From Streptomyces sclerotialus (GTDB lineage Bacteria; Actinomycetota; Actinomycetes; Streptomycetales; Streptomycetaceae): a DNA stretch of 64,000 nt. The notes below the pieces were generated by a model. The model was not told the origin of the DNA, made no database searches, and saw only the letters and a list, made by a program, of their open reading frames with translations. Each line of letters begins with the position of its first letter. Positions within the stretch are counted from its first letter, which is position 1. Positions 34,421-43,774 of the stretch are shown here, in pieces. The DNA is taken from the NCBI GenBank assembly GCA_000719105.1, contig JODX01000014.1, positions 1 to 64,000 of the forward strand, given 5' to 3'. Both the position numbers and the translations under genes were made by a program.

Positions 34421-36001
34421 GTGTTCAATCGGGACAGATGCCTGCGTCAGCTGGCGGCGATCACTTCCATATCCCTGGTCGCCGGATGCGGTGTCCTCCC
34501 CTTCGGCTCCTCCGACGAGGGGGAACCGATCGTCGTGGGAACGACCAGTGCGCCGAGCACCCTGGATCCGGCGGCCTCCTGGGACAACTCCTGGGAGCTG
34601 TTCCGCAACGTCTACCAGACCCTTCTGAACTACCCCACCGGGGCGTCCGGGCCGGAACCCGACGCCGCCGAGTCCTGCGAGTTCACGGACTCCTCCAACA
34701 CTGTGTACCGCTGCACGCTCCGCGAGGACCTGGAGTTCTCCAACGGGCACGCGCTGAACGCGCAGGCGGTCAAGCACTCCGTCGACCGGATCAGGAACAT
34801 CAACGTGACCGGCGGCCCCGCGGGCCTGCTGGGCAACCTCGCGCGCGTGCAGACGCAGGGCGACCGCGAGATCGTCTTCCACCTGAACGAGCCCGACGCC
34901 ACCTTCCCCTTCGTCCTGGCCACGCCCGCCCTGTCCCTCGTGGACCCCGCCGACTACCCCGCGGACAGGATCCGCGAGGACGGCGGCGTCACCGGTTCGG
35001 GGCCGTACGGCCTGAGCTCCTACGAGGAGGGCAAGCGGGCCGAGCTCGAGCGCAACGACACCTACAAGGGCTTCGCGGACCGCCGGAACGACGCGGTGAC
35101 CATCCGCTACTTCCAGGACTCCACCGCCATGGTCGGCGCTCTCGAGAAGGAGGAGATCGACGTCACGTACCGCGGCCTCGCCGCCCCGGACGTCGTCGAT
35201 CTGCAGGCCGACCACGAGGAGCAGGGCCTCCAGCTCATCGAGCACGCCGGCACCGAGATCAGCTACCTGGTGTTCAACCCCGGCGACGAGTGGGCGAAGG
35301 AGCCCGCCGTCCGCAGGGCGGTCGCCCAGGTCGTCGACCGCGCGGCCCTGGCTCACAAGGTCTACCAGGACACCGTCGAACCGCTGTACTCCATGGTCCC
35401 CAAGGGCCTGGTCGGCCACACCACGGACTACTTCGACGACTTCGGGGAGCCCAGCGCCGCGAAGGCCCGGCGGCTCCTCACGGACGCGGGCATCACCGAA
35501 CCCGTCCCGCTGACCTTCTGGTACACCACCGACCGCTACGGCTCCCAGACCAAGCCGGCGTTCGAGGAACTGAAGCGGCAGCTCGAGGCCTCGGGCCTGT
35601 TCCGGATCACGCTCGAGAGCCGCCCCTGGAAGAAGTACGTGGAGGGCTACCAGAAGGGCGAGTACCCGGTGTTCGGGCGCGGCTGGTTCCCCGACTTCCC
35701 CGACCCCGACAACTTCGTCGCCCCGTTCGTGGGCGAGCAGAACGCCCTCAGTACGCCCTACCCGGTGCCCGAGATCACCGCCGAGCTGCTGCCCGCGTCC
35801 CGCCGGGAGAGCGACCGCGGAGCCGTGGCCAGGCAGTTCGAGCAGGCGCAGCGGATCCTCGCCGACGACGTGCGGCTGCTGCCGCTGTGGCAGGGCAAGC
35901 AGTACGTGGCCGCCAGCCAGGAGATCGGCGGCGGCGACCAGGCCCTGGACCCGTCGACGATCATGGTCGTGTGGGAGCTGTACCGGAAGACGAGCTGGTA
36001 G
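34421..36001 (+). CDS. Peptide/nickel-type ABC transporter substrate-binding lipoprotein
   Basis: A 526-residue extracellular lipoprotein. The signal ends in the lipobox LVAGC (about residues 20-24). The mature part is a family 5 solute-binding protein (SAPSTLDPAASWDNSWELFRNVYQTLL; TGSGPYGLSSYEEGKRAELERNDTY; GRGWFPDFPDPDNF). No permease or ATPase genes are adjacent, so it is an orphan that must use a transporter encoded elsewhere or act as a sensor. GTG 34421 follows GAGGAG by 7 bases. Confidence 0.85.
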   Translation: MFNRDRCLRQLAAITSISLVAGCGVLPFGSSDEGEPIVVGTTSAPSTLDPAASWDNSWELFRNVYQTLLNYPTGASGPEPDAAESCEFTDSSNTVYRCTLREDLEFSNGHALNAQAVKHSVDRIRNINVTGGPAGLLGNLARVQTQGDREIVFHLNEPDATFPFVLATPALSLVDPADYPADRIREDGGVTGSGPYGLSSYEEGKRAELERNDTYKGFADRRNDAVTIRYFQDSTAMVGALEKEEIDVTYRGLAAPDVVDLQADHEEQGLQLIEHAGTEISYLVFNPGDEWAKEPAVRRAVAQVVDRAALAHKVYQDTVEPLYSMVPKGLVGHTTDYFDDFGEPSAAKARRLLTDAGITEPVPLTFWYTTDRYGSQTKPAFEELKRQLEASGLFRITLESRPWKKYVEGYQKGEYPVFGRGWFPDFPDPDNFVAPFVGEQNALSTPYPVPEITAELLPASRRESDRGAVARQFEQAQRILADDVRLLPLWQGKQYVAASQEIGGGDQALDPSTIMVVWELYRKTSW

Positions 36002-36189
36002 TGCCCGTGAGGACGAGCCGGTAGAGCCGGTGAAGGCGAGCAGGTAGTGCCCGTATCTCCCGGCGGGGCCCCGGCTGTCAGTGGCCGCCTGTAGGTTCAG
36101 TGCTGTGACGGCGGCCCCGTCCCACACCGCCGTCCGCGGCCGCGTTCCGCGCGCGGGCGTGAAGTGAGCACGTATCGGAGGAAGTTGAC

Positions 36190-36873
36190 GTGACCGACAT
36201 CGCCATGCTGCCCGAGTCCTGGCGCGGCGTCCTGGGCGAGGAGCTGCAGCAGCCCTACTTCAAGGAGCTCACCGAGTTCGTGGAGGAGGAGCGCGCCAAG
36301 GGTCCCGTCTACCCCCCGCGCGAGGAGGTCTTCGCCGCGCTGGACGCCACCCCGTACGAGCGCGTGAAGGTGCTGGTCCTCGGCCAGGACCCGTACCACG
36401 GGGAGGGCCAGGGGCACGGACTGTGCTTCTCGGTGCGGCCCGGGGTGAAGGTCCCGCCGTCCCTGCGCAACATCTACAAGGAGATGCACGCGGAGCTGGG
36501 CACGCCGATCCCGGACAACGGATACCTGATGCCGTGGGCCGAGCAGGGCGTGCTGCTGCTCAACGCGGTGCTCACGGTGCGCGCCGGCGAGGCCAACTCC
36601 CACAAGGGCAAGGGCTGGGAGAAGTTCACGGACGCGGTGATCCGCGCGGTGGCGGACCGGCCCGACCCGGCGGTCTTCGTGCTGTGGGGCAACTACGCGC
36701 AGAAGAAGCTCCCGCTGATCGACCAGGAGCGGCACGTGGTGGTGAAGGGCGCGCACCCCTCGCCGCTGTCCGCCAAGAAGTTCTTCGGCTCCCGTCCGTT
36801 CACGCAGATCAACGAGGCCGTCGCCGCGCAGGGCCACGCGCCGATCGACTGGACGGTCCCGAACCTCGGCTGA
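36190..36873 (+). CDS. ung: Uracil-DNA glycosylase
   Basis: A 227-residue base-excision-repair enzyme, family 1. The water-activating loop GQDPYH contains Asp67, YLMPWAEQGVLLLNAVLTVRAG is the uracil-recognition region, and the minor-groove loop HPSPLS has His189. Length is normal. GTG 36190 follows CGGAGGAAG. It stands alone between an orphan binding protein and a hypothetical gene. Confidence 0.96.
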   Translation: MTDIAMLPESWRGVLGEELQQPYFKELTEFVEEERAKGPVYPPREEVFAALDATPYERVKVLVLGQDPYHGEGQGHGLCFSVRPGVKVPPSLRNIYKEMHAELGTPIPDNGYLMPWAEQGVLLLNAVLTVRAGEANSHKGKGWEKFTDAVIRAVADRPDPAVFVLWGNYAQKKLPLIDQERHVVVKGAHPSPLSAKKFFGSRPFTQINEAVAAQGHAPIDWTVPNLG

Positions 36874-37029
36874 CCGCACGCGATGCCCGCCCCGGTGCCG
36901 CGGCGCGGGTACCGGGCCGGGTGTCACCGGCCTGGCCCAGTGGGCGCGGGGGCGCACGGGGCCGCCTGACCGCGATTGTCGGTGCCTGCGGATAGCGTCG
37001 TGGGACGACAGTGAGCAGGGAGGACGAGG

Positions 37030-37554
37030 GTGACGGAACAACAGGAGACGGCGGCGCCCGACGCCGTGATGGAACGGATCGGCCAGGTCGTCATGCTGCA
37101 CCGCGGAGGTGACCGGGAGGAGGCCCGCGGCCGCTTCCTGGACCTCTGGGCCGAGATCGGCGAGGACGGCGACCCGCTGCACCGCTGCACGCTGGCCCAC
37201 TACATGGCGGACACCCAGGACGACCCGGACGACGAACTGGCGTGGGACCTGAGGGCCTTGTCGGCGGCCGAGGAGCTGACCGACGGACGGGTGGCGCAGC
37301 ACCACCACTCGCTCGCGGTGCGCGCCTTCTACCCCTCACTGCACCTGAACCTCGCGGCGGACTACCAGAAGCTCGGCCGCACCGAGGCCGCCCGCAGTCA
37401 CCTCGGCCTGGCGCGGGGAGTGATCGACGCGTTGACGGACGACGCCTACGGGAACAGCATCCGCGCGGCGCTGGACCGCCTGGAGGACGAGCTGGACGGG
37501 GAGGGTGCGACCGGAGGCGGTGGAATGCCGGGGGCGCCGGGAAGACGCCCGTAG
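37030..37554 (+). CDS. Hypothetical helical (TPR-like) protein
   Basis: A 174-residue, acidic, all-helical protein. HRGGDREEARGRFLDLWAEIG and LHLNLAADYQKLGRTEAARSHLGLARGVIDALTDDAYG look like tetratricopeptide helices. It has no signal or membrane segment. The Gly-rich tail after about residue 155 is probably disordered. A TAGCGT hexamer at 36993-36998 may be its -10. GTG 37030 follows AGGGAGGACGAGG. Function unknown; the sequence is of a type conserved in streptomycetes. Confidence 0.7.
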   Translation: MTEQQETAAPDAVMERIGQVVMLHRGGDREEARGRFLDLWAEIGEDGDPLHRCTLAHYMADTQDDPDDELAWDLRALSAAEELTDGRVAQHHHSLAVRAFYPSLHLNLAADYQKLGRTEAARSHLGLARGVIDALTDDAYGNSIRAALDRLEDELDGEGATGGGGMPGAPGRRP

Positions 37555-37605
37555 GCAGGTCCAGGCGCTGCTCCGGTCGCATCCGTCCCGAAATGCCGCA
37601 ACGCT

Positions 37606-38100
37606 TCAACGCCGTGACAGATCCTCGCAGATGGCCGCCTGGGGACTGTCCTTCGCCCAGCCGTCGTAGTCCTCGCTGAGGGTGCACACATCGGTGGACC
37701 TGGGCAGTGGCCCGGGGAAGCGGTCGGGGACGGCCGCCCGGGGTTCGGGCTGCCGGAACTCCGGGGGCGCGGGCAGGGAAGGCGGGGCGGTGGCACGCGG
37801 CCGGTCCGGGGTGCCGGCCCTCGGCGTGGCGACGGGTGCGGAAGCGGCTGTCCGGGGTGTCGCGGACGTGCGCGGTGTGGGGGTGCGCGGCCGGTCGAGG
37901 AGTTCCAGCGCCTCCCGCACCGGAGCTTTCACGATCTGCGGCTCGGTGCGGCCGTCCGGGCTCGGTGCGGCGGGCCGGGGCGGTGCGGCCGGTGCCCCGG
38001 GAGCGGGCGGGCGCTGCCCGCCGGAGCAGCCGGAGAGAGCCGAGACGGCCGAGGCGGCTGCGATGACCAGGAGCGTTGCTGTGGTGGTCGTACGATGCAC
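37606..38100 (-). CDS. Putative lipoprotein, Pro-rich
   Basis: A protein of about 164 residues. The signal ATLLVIAAASAVSALSGC ends in a lipobox (ALSGC). A Pro/Ala/Thr/Arg-rich, probably disordered spacer follows (about 25-125). The C-terminal patch DVCTLSEDYDGWAKDSPQAAICEDL has two Cys that could form a disulphide. I do not recognise a family. The start is GTG 38100 (VHRTTTT); there is no clear ribosome site, and the upstream in-frame extension is unlikely. Confidence 0.6.
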   Translation of the reverse strand: MHRTTTTATLLVIAAASAVSALSGCSGGQRPPAPGAPAAPPRPAAPSPDGRTEPQIVKAPVREALELLDRPRTPTPRTSATPRTAASAPVATPRAGTPDRPRATAPPSLPAPPEFRQPEPRAAVPDRFPGPLPRSTDVCTLSEDYDGWAKDSPQAAICEDLSRR

Positions 38101-38305
38101 CCGCGCAACTCTGCTGTGCCGCGGCCCGTTTGGGGAGAGGACAGGCGGATCATGCCCCCGCACGGGTGATGCCGGTGCCCTTCCTCGGGAGGCGTGCTGA
38201 CGTGTGCGGCTCCCGTCCCGGCGGTCTCCCGCTCAGTCCAAGGTGGCCCGTCGACGCGTTGCCGGAGCCGATCCGCGTGACCGTTGTGCCGCGCGTACTT
38301 CTCGA

Positions 38306-38932
38306 TCATGGCTGAGCGGGCCGTACCTCTTCATCCGATGTCCGGCCGCTCAGTATCCCCCCGAGCAACTCCGCGAAGCCCTCCCGTAGTTCACCCACCT
38401 CGGGCACCCTCGCGTGGAACGACCCGGCCACGCAGGAGAACATCATCCCGTCGCACCACGCCACCAGCGACAGCACATGCCGCTCCGGGTCCGTCGAACC
38501 GGCGGCGGTGACCAGGGCGGTCACCGGGTCCCGGAACCGCTTGCCGGCCGTGTCGAAGACCTCCCGCAGCTCCGGCCGGCGGGTGGCCTCCAGTGCGAGT
38601 TCGTAGCGTGCGACCAGCAGTGCGCGGTGGCGGGTCAGATAGCGGTGCAGGGCTTGGGCCAGCTCCTCCGCGAGCGCGTCGAGCCCGCCGTCGGGCGTCG
38701 GCATCCCAGCCGGCAGGAGCACCTGCGCCTCCCGCTCCGCCAGTCGCCGCACGGCGGTCTCCAGCAGTGCCTGCCGGGTGCGCGCGTGGTTGGAGGTCGA
38801 GCCCTGCGGGAGCCCGGCCTCCTCGTCGACGGCCCGGTGGGTGAGGCCCCGCATACCGCGCCCGGCCAGCAGTCGGAGGGCGGCGTCGGCGATGAGATCG
38901 GCGCGGGAGGCGCCGCTGGAGCGTACGGGCAT
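38306..38932 (-). CDS. TetR-family transcriptional regulator
   Basis: A 208-residue protein. The N-terminal HTH is SRADLIADAALRLLAGRGMRGLTHRAVDEEAGLPQGSTSNHARTRQALL (about residues 9-57); helical ligand-binding domain behind it. It is divergent from an FAD monooxygenase gene with two identical operators between them. It seems leaderless: TAGGTT (minus strand 38944-38939) lies 6 bases before ATG 38932. One operator covers its -35 region, so it likely represses itself as well. Confidence 0.88.
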   Translation of the reverse strand: MPVRSSGASRADLIADAALRLLAGRGMRGLTHRAVDEEAGLPQGSTSNHARTRQALLETAVRRLAEREAQVLLPAGMPTPDGGLDALAEELAQALHRYLTRHRALLVARYELALEATRRPELREVFDTAGKRFRDPVTALVTAAGSTDPERHVLSLVAWCDGMMFSCVAGSFHARVPEVGELREGFAELLGGILSGRTSDEEVRPAQP

Positions 38933-38952
38933 GAGGTCAACCTACCCGCCGC

Positions 38953-38999
38953 ACTACATCTGTAGTACGGTCGAGGCATACCGTAACTACAGCTGTAGT
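38953..38999. promoter_or_regulatory. Two identical TetR operators (ACTACANNTGTAGT)
   Basis: ACTACA-TC-TGTAGT (38953-38966) and ACTACA-GC-TGTAGT (38986-38999) are 33 bases apart centre to centre, about three helical turns. Between them are ACGGT/ACCGT arms and TACCGT (38979-38984), the likely -10 of the monooxygenase. The second operator would cover that gene's transcription start; the first overlaps the -35 region of tetR. Confidence 0.8.
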
Positions 39000-39029
39000 G
39001 GAGCGGGAACGCGACGACAAGGGGAAGTC

Positions 39030-40343
39030 ATGGCGGACCGGACGGGCGGAGCGGACAGCGGCACGACAGGGAGCCGTACCGCGCACGCCGTCGTCATCGG
39101 CGGCGGCATCGGGGGCCTGACCGCGGCGGCGGCCCTCCACCTCGAGGGCTGGCACGTCACCGTCCTGGAGCGGGCCGGCTCCCTGGAACCCGTGGGCGCC
39201 GCGATCTCCCTCGCCCCCAACGCGCTGCGCGCCCTCGACGTGATCGGGCTCGGCGACGGGATCCGCTCCCTCGCCGCCCGGCCGGCCGCGTCCGCCGACG
39301 AGGGCGGGCTGCGCGCACCGAGCGGCCGCTGGCTCTCCCGGTCCAGTGCCGCCGCCGCGGCCGAGCGCTTCGGGGGGCCGCTCGTCCTGCTGCACCGGGC
39401 CGCGCTGATCGAGCGCCTCGCGGCCCTGCTGCCCGTCGGCACCGTACGCACCGCCACCGCCGCGACCCTCGTCGACCGTGGCGACCCCGGCCGGCCCGCC
39501 CGCGTCGGCACTCCCGACGGGGAGCTGGCGGCGGACCTGGTCGTCGCGGCCGACGGCATCCGTTCCACCGTCCGCGGCGCGCTCTTCCCGGACCACCCCG
39601 GCACCGTCTACTCGGGCTTCACCACCTGGCGGGTCGTCATCCCGGTGCCGGGGCTGACCCCTTCCACCCTCGCCTCGCACGAGACGTGGGGGAGGGGCCG
39701 CATCTGGGGCACGCATCCGCTCGAGGACGGCAGGACGTACGCGTACGCCGCCGCCGTCACGCCCGAGGGGCAGCATGCGCCGGACGACGAGCGGGCGGAA
39801 CTCGTGCGCCGGTTCGGCGACTGGCACGACCCGATCCCCGCCGTCCTCGCCGCGGCCCGCCCCGAGGACGTGCTGCGCCACGACGTGCACCACATCGCCG
39901 AGCCGCTGCCCGCCCACCACAGCGGCCGGGTCGCGCTGCTCGGGGACGCCGCCCACGCCATGCCACCGACCCTCGGCCAGGGCGGCAACCAGGCCGTCGA
40001 GGACGCGATCGTGCTCGCCCGGTCCCTGCCCAGGCCCCGCCCGGGCGCACCGGCCGCCGTCGCCGAGGGGCTGGCCACGTACACGGCGGCACGGCGGCCC
40101 CGTACGGCGGCGATCACGCGCAGGGCGGTCCGCGTCGCCCGGCTGAACATGATGTCCCACCCGGTCGGCACCGCCATCCGCGACGCCGCGATCGCGGCGC
40201 TTTCCCGGACCGGGCCGGCGCTGCTCCTGCGCGGCTTCGACGGGATCGCCGACTGGCGCCCGCCGCGCCGGACGTATGCTGCCGACCAGGTACGTGGCGG
40301 CGCACCACAGGGCGGCGGCACATGGAGGACGGGAACACCATGA
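39030..40343 (+). CDS. FAD-dependent aromatic-type monooxygenase
   Basis: A 437-residue flavoprotein hydroxylase. Motifs are the FAD dinucleotide fold VVIGGGIGGLTAAAALH (about residues 18-34), the DG motif VVAADGIRS, and the GD motif VALLGDAAHAMPP. They place it with class A (PHBH-type) monooxygenases that oxygenate small aromatics using NAD(P)H. ATG 39030 follows AAGGGGAAG. Its expression is likely controlled by the divergent TetR protein. The stop overlaps the next gene's ATG (ATGA). Substrate unknown; detoxification is plausible. Confidence 0.87.
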   Translation: MADRTGGADSGTTGSRTAHAVVIGGGIGGLTAAAALHLEGWHVTVLERAGSLEPVGAAISLAPNALRALDVIGLGDGIRSLAARPAASADEGGLRAPSGRWLSRSSAAAAAERFGGPLVLLHRAALIERLAALLPVGTVRTATAATLVDRGDPGRPARVGTPDGELAADLVVAADGIRSTVRGALFPDHPGTVYSGFTTWRVVIPVPGLTPSTLASHETWGRGRIWGTHPLEDGRTYAYAAAVTPEGQHAPDDERAELVRRFGDWHDPIPAVLAAARPEDVLRHDVHHIAEPLPAHHSGRVALLGDAAHAMPPTLGQGGNQAVEDAIVLARSLPRPRPGAPAAVAEGLATYTAARRPRTAAITRRAVRVARLNMMSHPVGTAIRDAAIAALSRTGPALLLRGFDGIADWRPPRRTYAADQVRGGAPQGGGTWRTGTP

Positions 40344-41245
40344 AGGTCGGCTGCATAGGGCTCGGCGACATAGCGCGCAAGGCGTATCTGCCGGTGCTCG
40401 GCACCTTGCCGGGCGTCGAGCTGCATCTGCAGACGCGCACGCCCGCCACGCTCACCCGGGTCGCCGACAGCCTGCACCTCCCCGAGGCGCAGCGGCACGC
40501 CGATCTCGACGCCCTGCTCGCCCAGGACCTCGACGCGGCCTTCGTGCACGCACCCACCACGGCGCACCCGGAGATCGTCGCCCGGCTGCTGGAGGCGGGC
40601 GTCCCGACGTACGTCGACAAGCCCCTCGCGTACGAGTACGCCGACTCCGAACGTCTGGTACGGCTCGCGGAGGAGCGGAACGTCTCGCTCGCCGTGGGCT
40701 TCAACCGGCGTCACGCGCCCGCGTACGCGCAGTGCGCGGAGCATCCGCGTGAGCTGATCCTGATGCAGAAGAACCGCGTGGGCCTGCCCGAGGAGCCGCG
40801 CACGATGATCCTCGACGACTTCATCCACGTCGTCGACACCCTGCGGTTCCTGGTGCCGGGCCCGGTCGACGACGTCACCGTGCGCGCCCGCGCCGTGGAG
40901 GGCCTGCTGCACCATGTCGTGCTCCAGCTGTCCGGGGACGGCTTCACCGCGCTCGGCGTGATGAACCGGCTCAGCGGCTCCGCCGAGGAGATCCTGGAGG
41001 TGTCCGGGCAGGACACCAAGCGCCAGGTCGTCAATCTCGCCGAGGTCGTCGACCACAAGGGGCAGCCGACGGTACGGCGGCGCGGCGACTGGGTGCCGGT
41101 GGCCCGGCAGCGCGGTATCGAGCAGGCCGCCCTCGCCTTCCTGGACGCCGTCCGGGCGGGGAAGACGCTCAGTGCCCGGGACGCGCTCGTGACGCACGAC
41201 CTGTGCGAGCGGGTGGTGCGGTCGGTTCAGGACCCGTCCGCCTGA
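40340..41245 (+). CDS. Gfo/Idh/MocA family oxidoreductase
   Basis: A 301-residue NAD(P)-dependent dehydrogenase. The Rossmann motif is VGCIGLGDIARKAYLPVL, and the conserved DKP is in TYVDKPLA. The C-terminal half is the alpha/beta substrate domain (FIHVVDTLRFLVPG). It overlaps the monooxygenase stop by 4 bases, so both should respond to the TetR regulator. It differs from the one at 45112 and they are not close paralogues. Its last 77 bases overlap the convergent lnt gene. Confidence 0.85.
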   Translation: MKVGCIGLGDIARKAYLPVLGTLPGVELHLQTRTPATLTRVADSLHLPEAQRHADLDALLAQDLDAAFVHAPTTAHPEIVARLLEAGVPTYVDKPLAYEYADSERLVRLAEERNVSLAVGFNRRHAPAYAQCAEHPRELILMQKNRVGLPEEPRTMILDDFIHVVDTLRFLVPGPVDDVTVRARAVEGLLHHVVLQLSGDGFTALGVMNRLSGSAEEILEVSGQDTKRQVVNLAEVVDHKGQPTVRRRGDWVPVARQRGIEQAALAFLDAVRAGKTLSARDALVTHDLCERVVRSVQDPSA

Positions 41246-42743
41246 GCCGCACGGCGCGGACGCCCCCGGCGGCGCCCGCGCCGGCCAGCACCAGCAGCGC
41301 CCCGTACACCGCCCAGTCGCCGAAGCGGACGTACGGCGTGACACCGCTCGCCAAGGGCACCTCGTACACGGCGCTCGTGCTCGCGTCCGTACCGAGCGGG
41401 GACCCGACGCGCTCACCGTCCGGGCCGTACACCGCGGAGACGCCGGTCAGCGTCGCGTGCACCATCGGGCGGCCGGTCTCGGCCGCCCGCAGCGCGGCCA
41501 GCGAGGCGTGCTGCGCCGGGGCCCAGCTCTGCTGGAACGTCGAGGTCGCCGACTGGGCGACCAGCAACTCGGCGCCGTTCTCGGCGAGTCGGCTGCTCAT
41601 GTCGGGGAACGCGGACTCGAAGCAGACCATCGGGCCCACCCCGAGACCGTCCCCGACGTCCATCACGACCTGCCGGGTGCCGCGCCTGCGGTCCTCCCCG
41701 GCCGCCTCGCCGACCGAGGTGGCCCAGCCGAGGACGGACCGCGCCGGGACGTACTCGCCGAACGGGACCAGCCGCATCTTGTCGTAGCGGTCGCCGGTCG
41801 GGCCCTGGGCGTCCACGAGCTGCGAGCTCTTGTATATGCCGGGCCGGTCGGAGCGGCGGGCGTCCACGTTCACCAGGATGTCGGCCCCGGTCGCGCGGGC
41901 CAGGGCGGCGATGCGGCCGGCGAGGTCGGGGCGGCGGGCCAGGTCGAAGCCGACGCTGCTCTCGCCCCACACGATCAGGTCGGCGCCCCGGCCGGCGAGC
42001 CGGCGGGTCAGGGCCTCCTCGCGGGCGAACCGCTTGCCGGGGCTCCCGACACCGCCCACCACACCGGGCTGGACGACGGCGACGCGCACCTGGCCGTCCA
42101 CGGCCGGGCGCGGCGCCGCCACCCAGGCCGCCGAGCCGGCGGCGGCCGTGGCGACGAGCCCGGCGACCGCGGGCACACGGGCCCGGCGCACCGCCACCAG
42201 CACGGCGACCGCCACGTTCACCAGCACCACCAGCCAGCTCAGCAGCCACACCCCGCCGACCGAGGCGAGCCGCAGCGCCGCCGGCACCTGCCACTGGCTT
42301 GCCCCGAGCAGCCCCCAGGGCCCGCCCAGCCCTTCCCAGGACCGGACGAGTTCCACCGTGAGCCAGCCCGACGGTACGACGACGAGCGCGGCCGCGATCC
42401 GCCCGGCCGACGGTGCCCCCGCCAGGAACCGGCGCACCAGCAGGCCCCAGGGCGCCCACAGCGCGCCGAGCAGCGCCGCTATGACGAACGTGAACACATG
42501 CAGGTTCGGCAGCAGCCAGTGGTGCACGCCCGCCATGAAGCCGAAGCCGCCCAGCCAGCCGTCGTAGGCGGCGCGCCGGTCCGTCGGGGCGGAACGGATC
42601 AGCAGGATCCACGGGACCAGTGCGATGTACGCGAACCACCACAGCGACGGGGCCGGGAACGCGAACATGGGCAGCGCGCCGGCCAGGGCGGCGAGCACAC
42701 CGCGCCGCCATCGGGAGGCGAGCCACTGGTCGGGTGTCCTCAT
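41169..42743 (-). CDS. lnt: Apolipoprotein N-acyltransferase
   Basis: A 524-residue integral membrane enzyme that N-acylates lipoproteins. About six N-terminal helices are followed by a CN-hydrolase domain. The catalytic triad is visible as Glu in LIVWGESSVGF, Lys in DRYDKMRLVPFGEYVP and Cys in MVCFESAFPD. A further helix and a Pro/Arg tail end the protein. Streptomycetes often carry two Lnt genes. ATG 42743 starts at MRTPDQWLASRW. It overlaps the oxidoreductase gene tail to tail by 77 bases. Confidence 0.88.
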   Translation of the reverse strand: MRTPDQWLASRWRRGVLAALAGALPMFAFPAPSLWWFAYIALVPWILLIRSAPTDRRAAYDGWLGGFGFMAGVHHWLLPNLHVFTFVIAALLGALWAPWGLLVRRFLAGAPSAGRIAAALVVVPSGWLTVELVRSWEGLGGPWGLLGASQWQVPAALRLASVGGVWLLSWLVVLVNVAVAVLVAVRRARVPAVAGLVATAAAGSAAWVAAPRPAVDGQVRVAVVQPGVVGGVGSPGKRFAREEALTRRLAGRGADLIVWGESSVGFDLARRPDLAGRIAALARATGADILVNVDARRSDRPGIYKSSQLVDAQGPTGDRYDKMRLVPFGEYVPARSVLGWATSVGEAAGEDRRRGTRQVVMDVGDGLGVGPMVCFESAFPDMSSRLAENGAELLVAQSATSTFQQSWAPAQHASLAALRAAETGRPMVHATLTGVSAVYGPDGERVGSPLGTDASTSAVYEVPLASGVTPYVRFGDWAVYGALLVLAGAGAAGGVRAVRLRRTGPEPTAPPARTGRASRARPGH

Positions 42744-42879
42744 GAAGGGTCTCCCTCCCCGGTCGTGCGTAGGACCAGTGTGCGCGCCGGGGACGATCTA
42801 CGACAGTAGAACGGGCGCAAGCGGTGCGCGATCGGATATTCGCTGGCCGTAGGAGGTGTGGCGGGTCCACCCTGGGTCC

Positions 42880-43506
42880 GTGAACGATCAATCAGTCGTG
42901 CAGGAGCCCATGTTCCGTGTGCGGGCCCGCCACACGGGGTCGACCCTCACCGTCTACCAGGCGTACGGCCCCGCCATCGGCCGGGCCGCGGCCCGTACCG
43001 GCCGGTTCCCCTCGGCGTGGAAGCGGGACCGCATGACGTGGGTCAAACCGTCGTTCCTGTGGATGATGTACCGCTGCGGCTGGGGCCTGAAGGAGAACCA
43101 GGAGACCGTCCTGGCCGTCGAGATCACCCGGGAAGGCTTCCACTGGGCGCTGCGGAACTCCTGTCTGTCGCACTACGTGCCCGCGCTGCACGAGGACGAG
43201 GGTGCCTGGAGGCGGGAGCTGCGGCGGTCGCCCGCGCGGGTGCAGTGGGACCCCGAGCGCGACTTGCGGCTGAATCCGCTGCCGTACCGTTCCCTCCAGC
43301 TCGGTCTGTCCGGGGAGGCGGCGGCCCGGTACGCGGACGAGTGGATCGTGGGCATCGAGGACGTGACACCGCTGGCGCGGGAGATCCATGGTCTCGTGAG
43401 GGAGGGCGGACTCGATCGCGCGCAGCGGTTGCTGCCCGACGAGCGGCCGTATCCGCTGGAGGACGGCGTGCCGGCCCACCTGGTGCGTGCGGGCGGGCGG
43501 TCCTGA
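42880..43506 (+). CDS. DUF4291 domain protein
   Basis: A protein of about 208 residues with a full DUF4291 pattern: TVYQAYGPAIGRAAARTGRFPSAWKRDRMTWVKPSFLWMMYRCGWG, then VLAVEITREGFHWALRNS and VQWDPERDLRLNPLPYRSLQLGL. Family function is unknown; it occurs in bacteria and fungi. The conserved Arg/Trp/His content suggests a nucleotide- or nucleic-acid-related enzyme (weak inference). Possible starts are GTG 42880 (chosen) and ATG 42910. Confidence 0.82.
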   Translation: MNDQSVVQEPMFRVRARHTGSTLTVYQAYGPAIGRAAARTGRFPSAWKRDRMTWVKPSFLWMMYRCGWGLKENQETVLAVEITREGFHWALRNSCLSHYVPALHEDEGAWRRELRRSPARVQWDPERDLRLNPLPYRSLQLGLSGEAAARYADEWIVGIEDVTPLAREIHGLVREGGLDRAQRLLPDERPYPLEDGVPAHLVRAGGRS

Positions 43507-43585
43507 GCCGAGCCGCCGTCACCGGGTGCGGTGCCGGACCGCGACCCCGGATCGAGATGCCGGGACGAGATGCCGAACCGTGGTC

Positions 43586-43774
43586 TCAGGCGGCCTCGGT
43601 GACCTCGTCGACTTCTCCGCGCATCGCCGCGGCCCACTCCACGACCAGCGTTTCGTACTCGGTGCGTTCCTGGTCGGTAAGAGAGCCGCCCGCGCGTCTC
43701 CACAGCGCTCGTATCTGCTCGTTCACCGCGGCGGCGGACCGCGCGGAAACCGGAGTCGTGGATTCGGGCAACAT
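43586..43774 (-). CDS. Small conserved hypothetical protein
   Basis: A 62-residue, acidic helical protein (VNEQIRALWRRAGGSLTDQERTEYETLVVEWAAAM). It is too short for a family call, but codon use is clearly coding. It appears leaderless: TAATCT (minus strand 43786-43781) is 6 bases from ATG 43774. Confidence 0.7.
   Translation of the reverse strand: MLPESTTPVSARSAAAVNEQIRALWRRAGGSLTDQERTEYETLVVEWAAAMRGEVDEVTEAA

Noticed and set aside
36976..36998. TTGTCG/TAGCGT as a complete promoter before the 37030 gene
   Set aside because: Spacing is only 11 bases, so the two hexamers cannot act as a pair; only the -10-like box is kept as a possibility.
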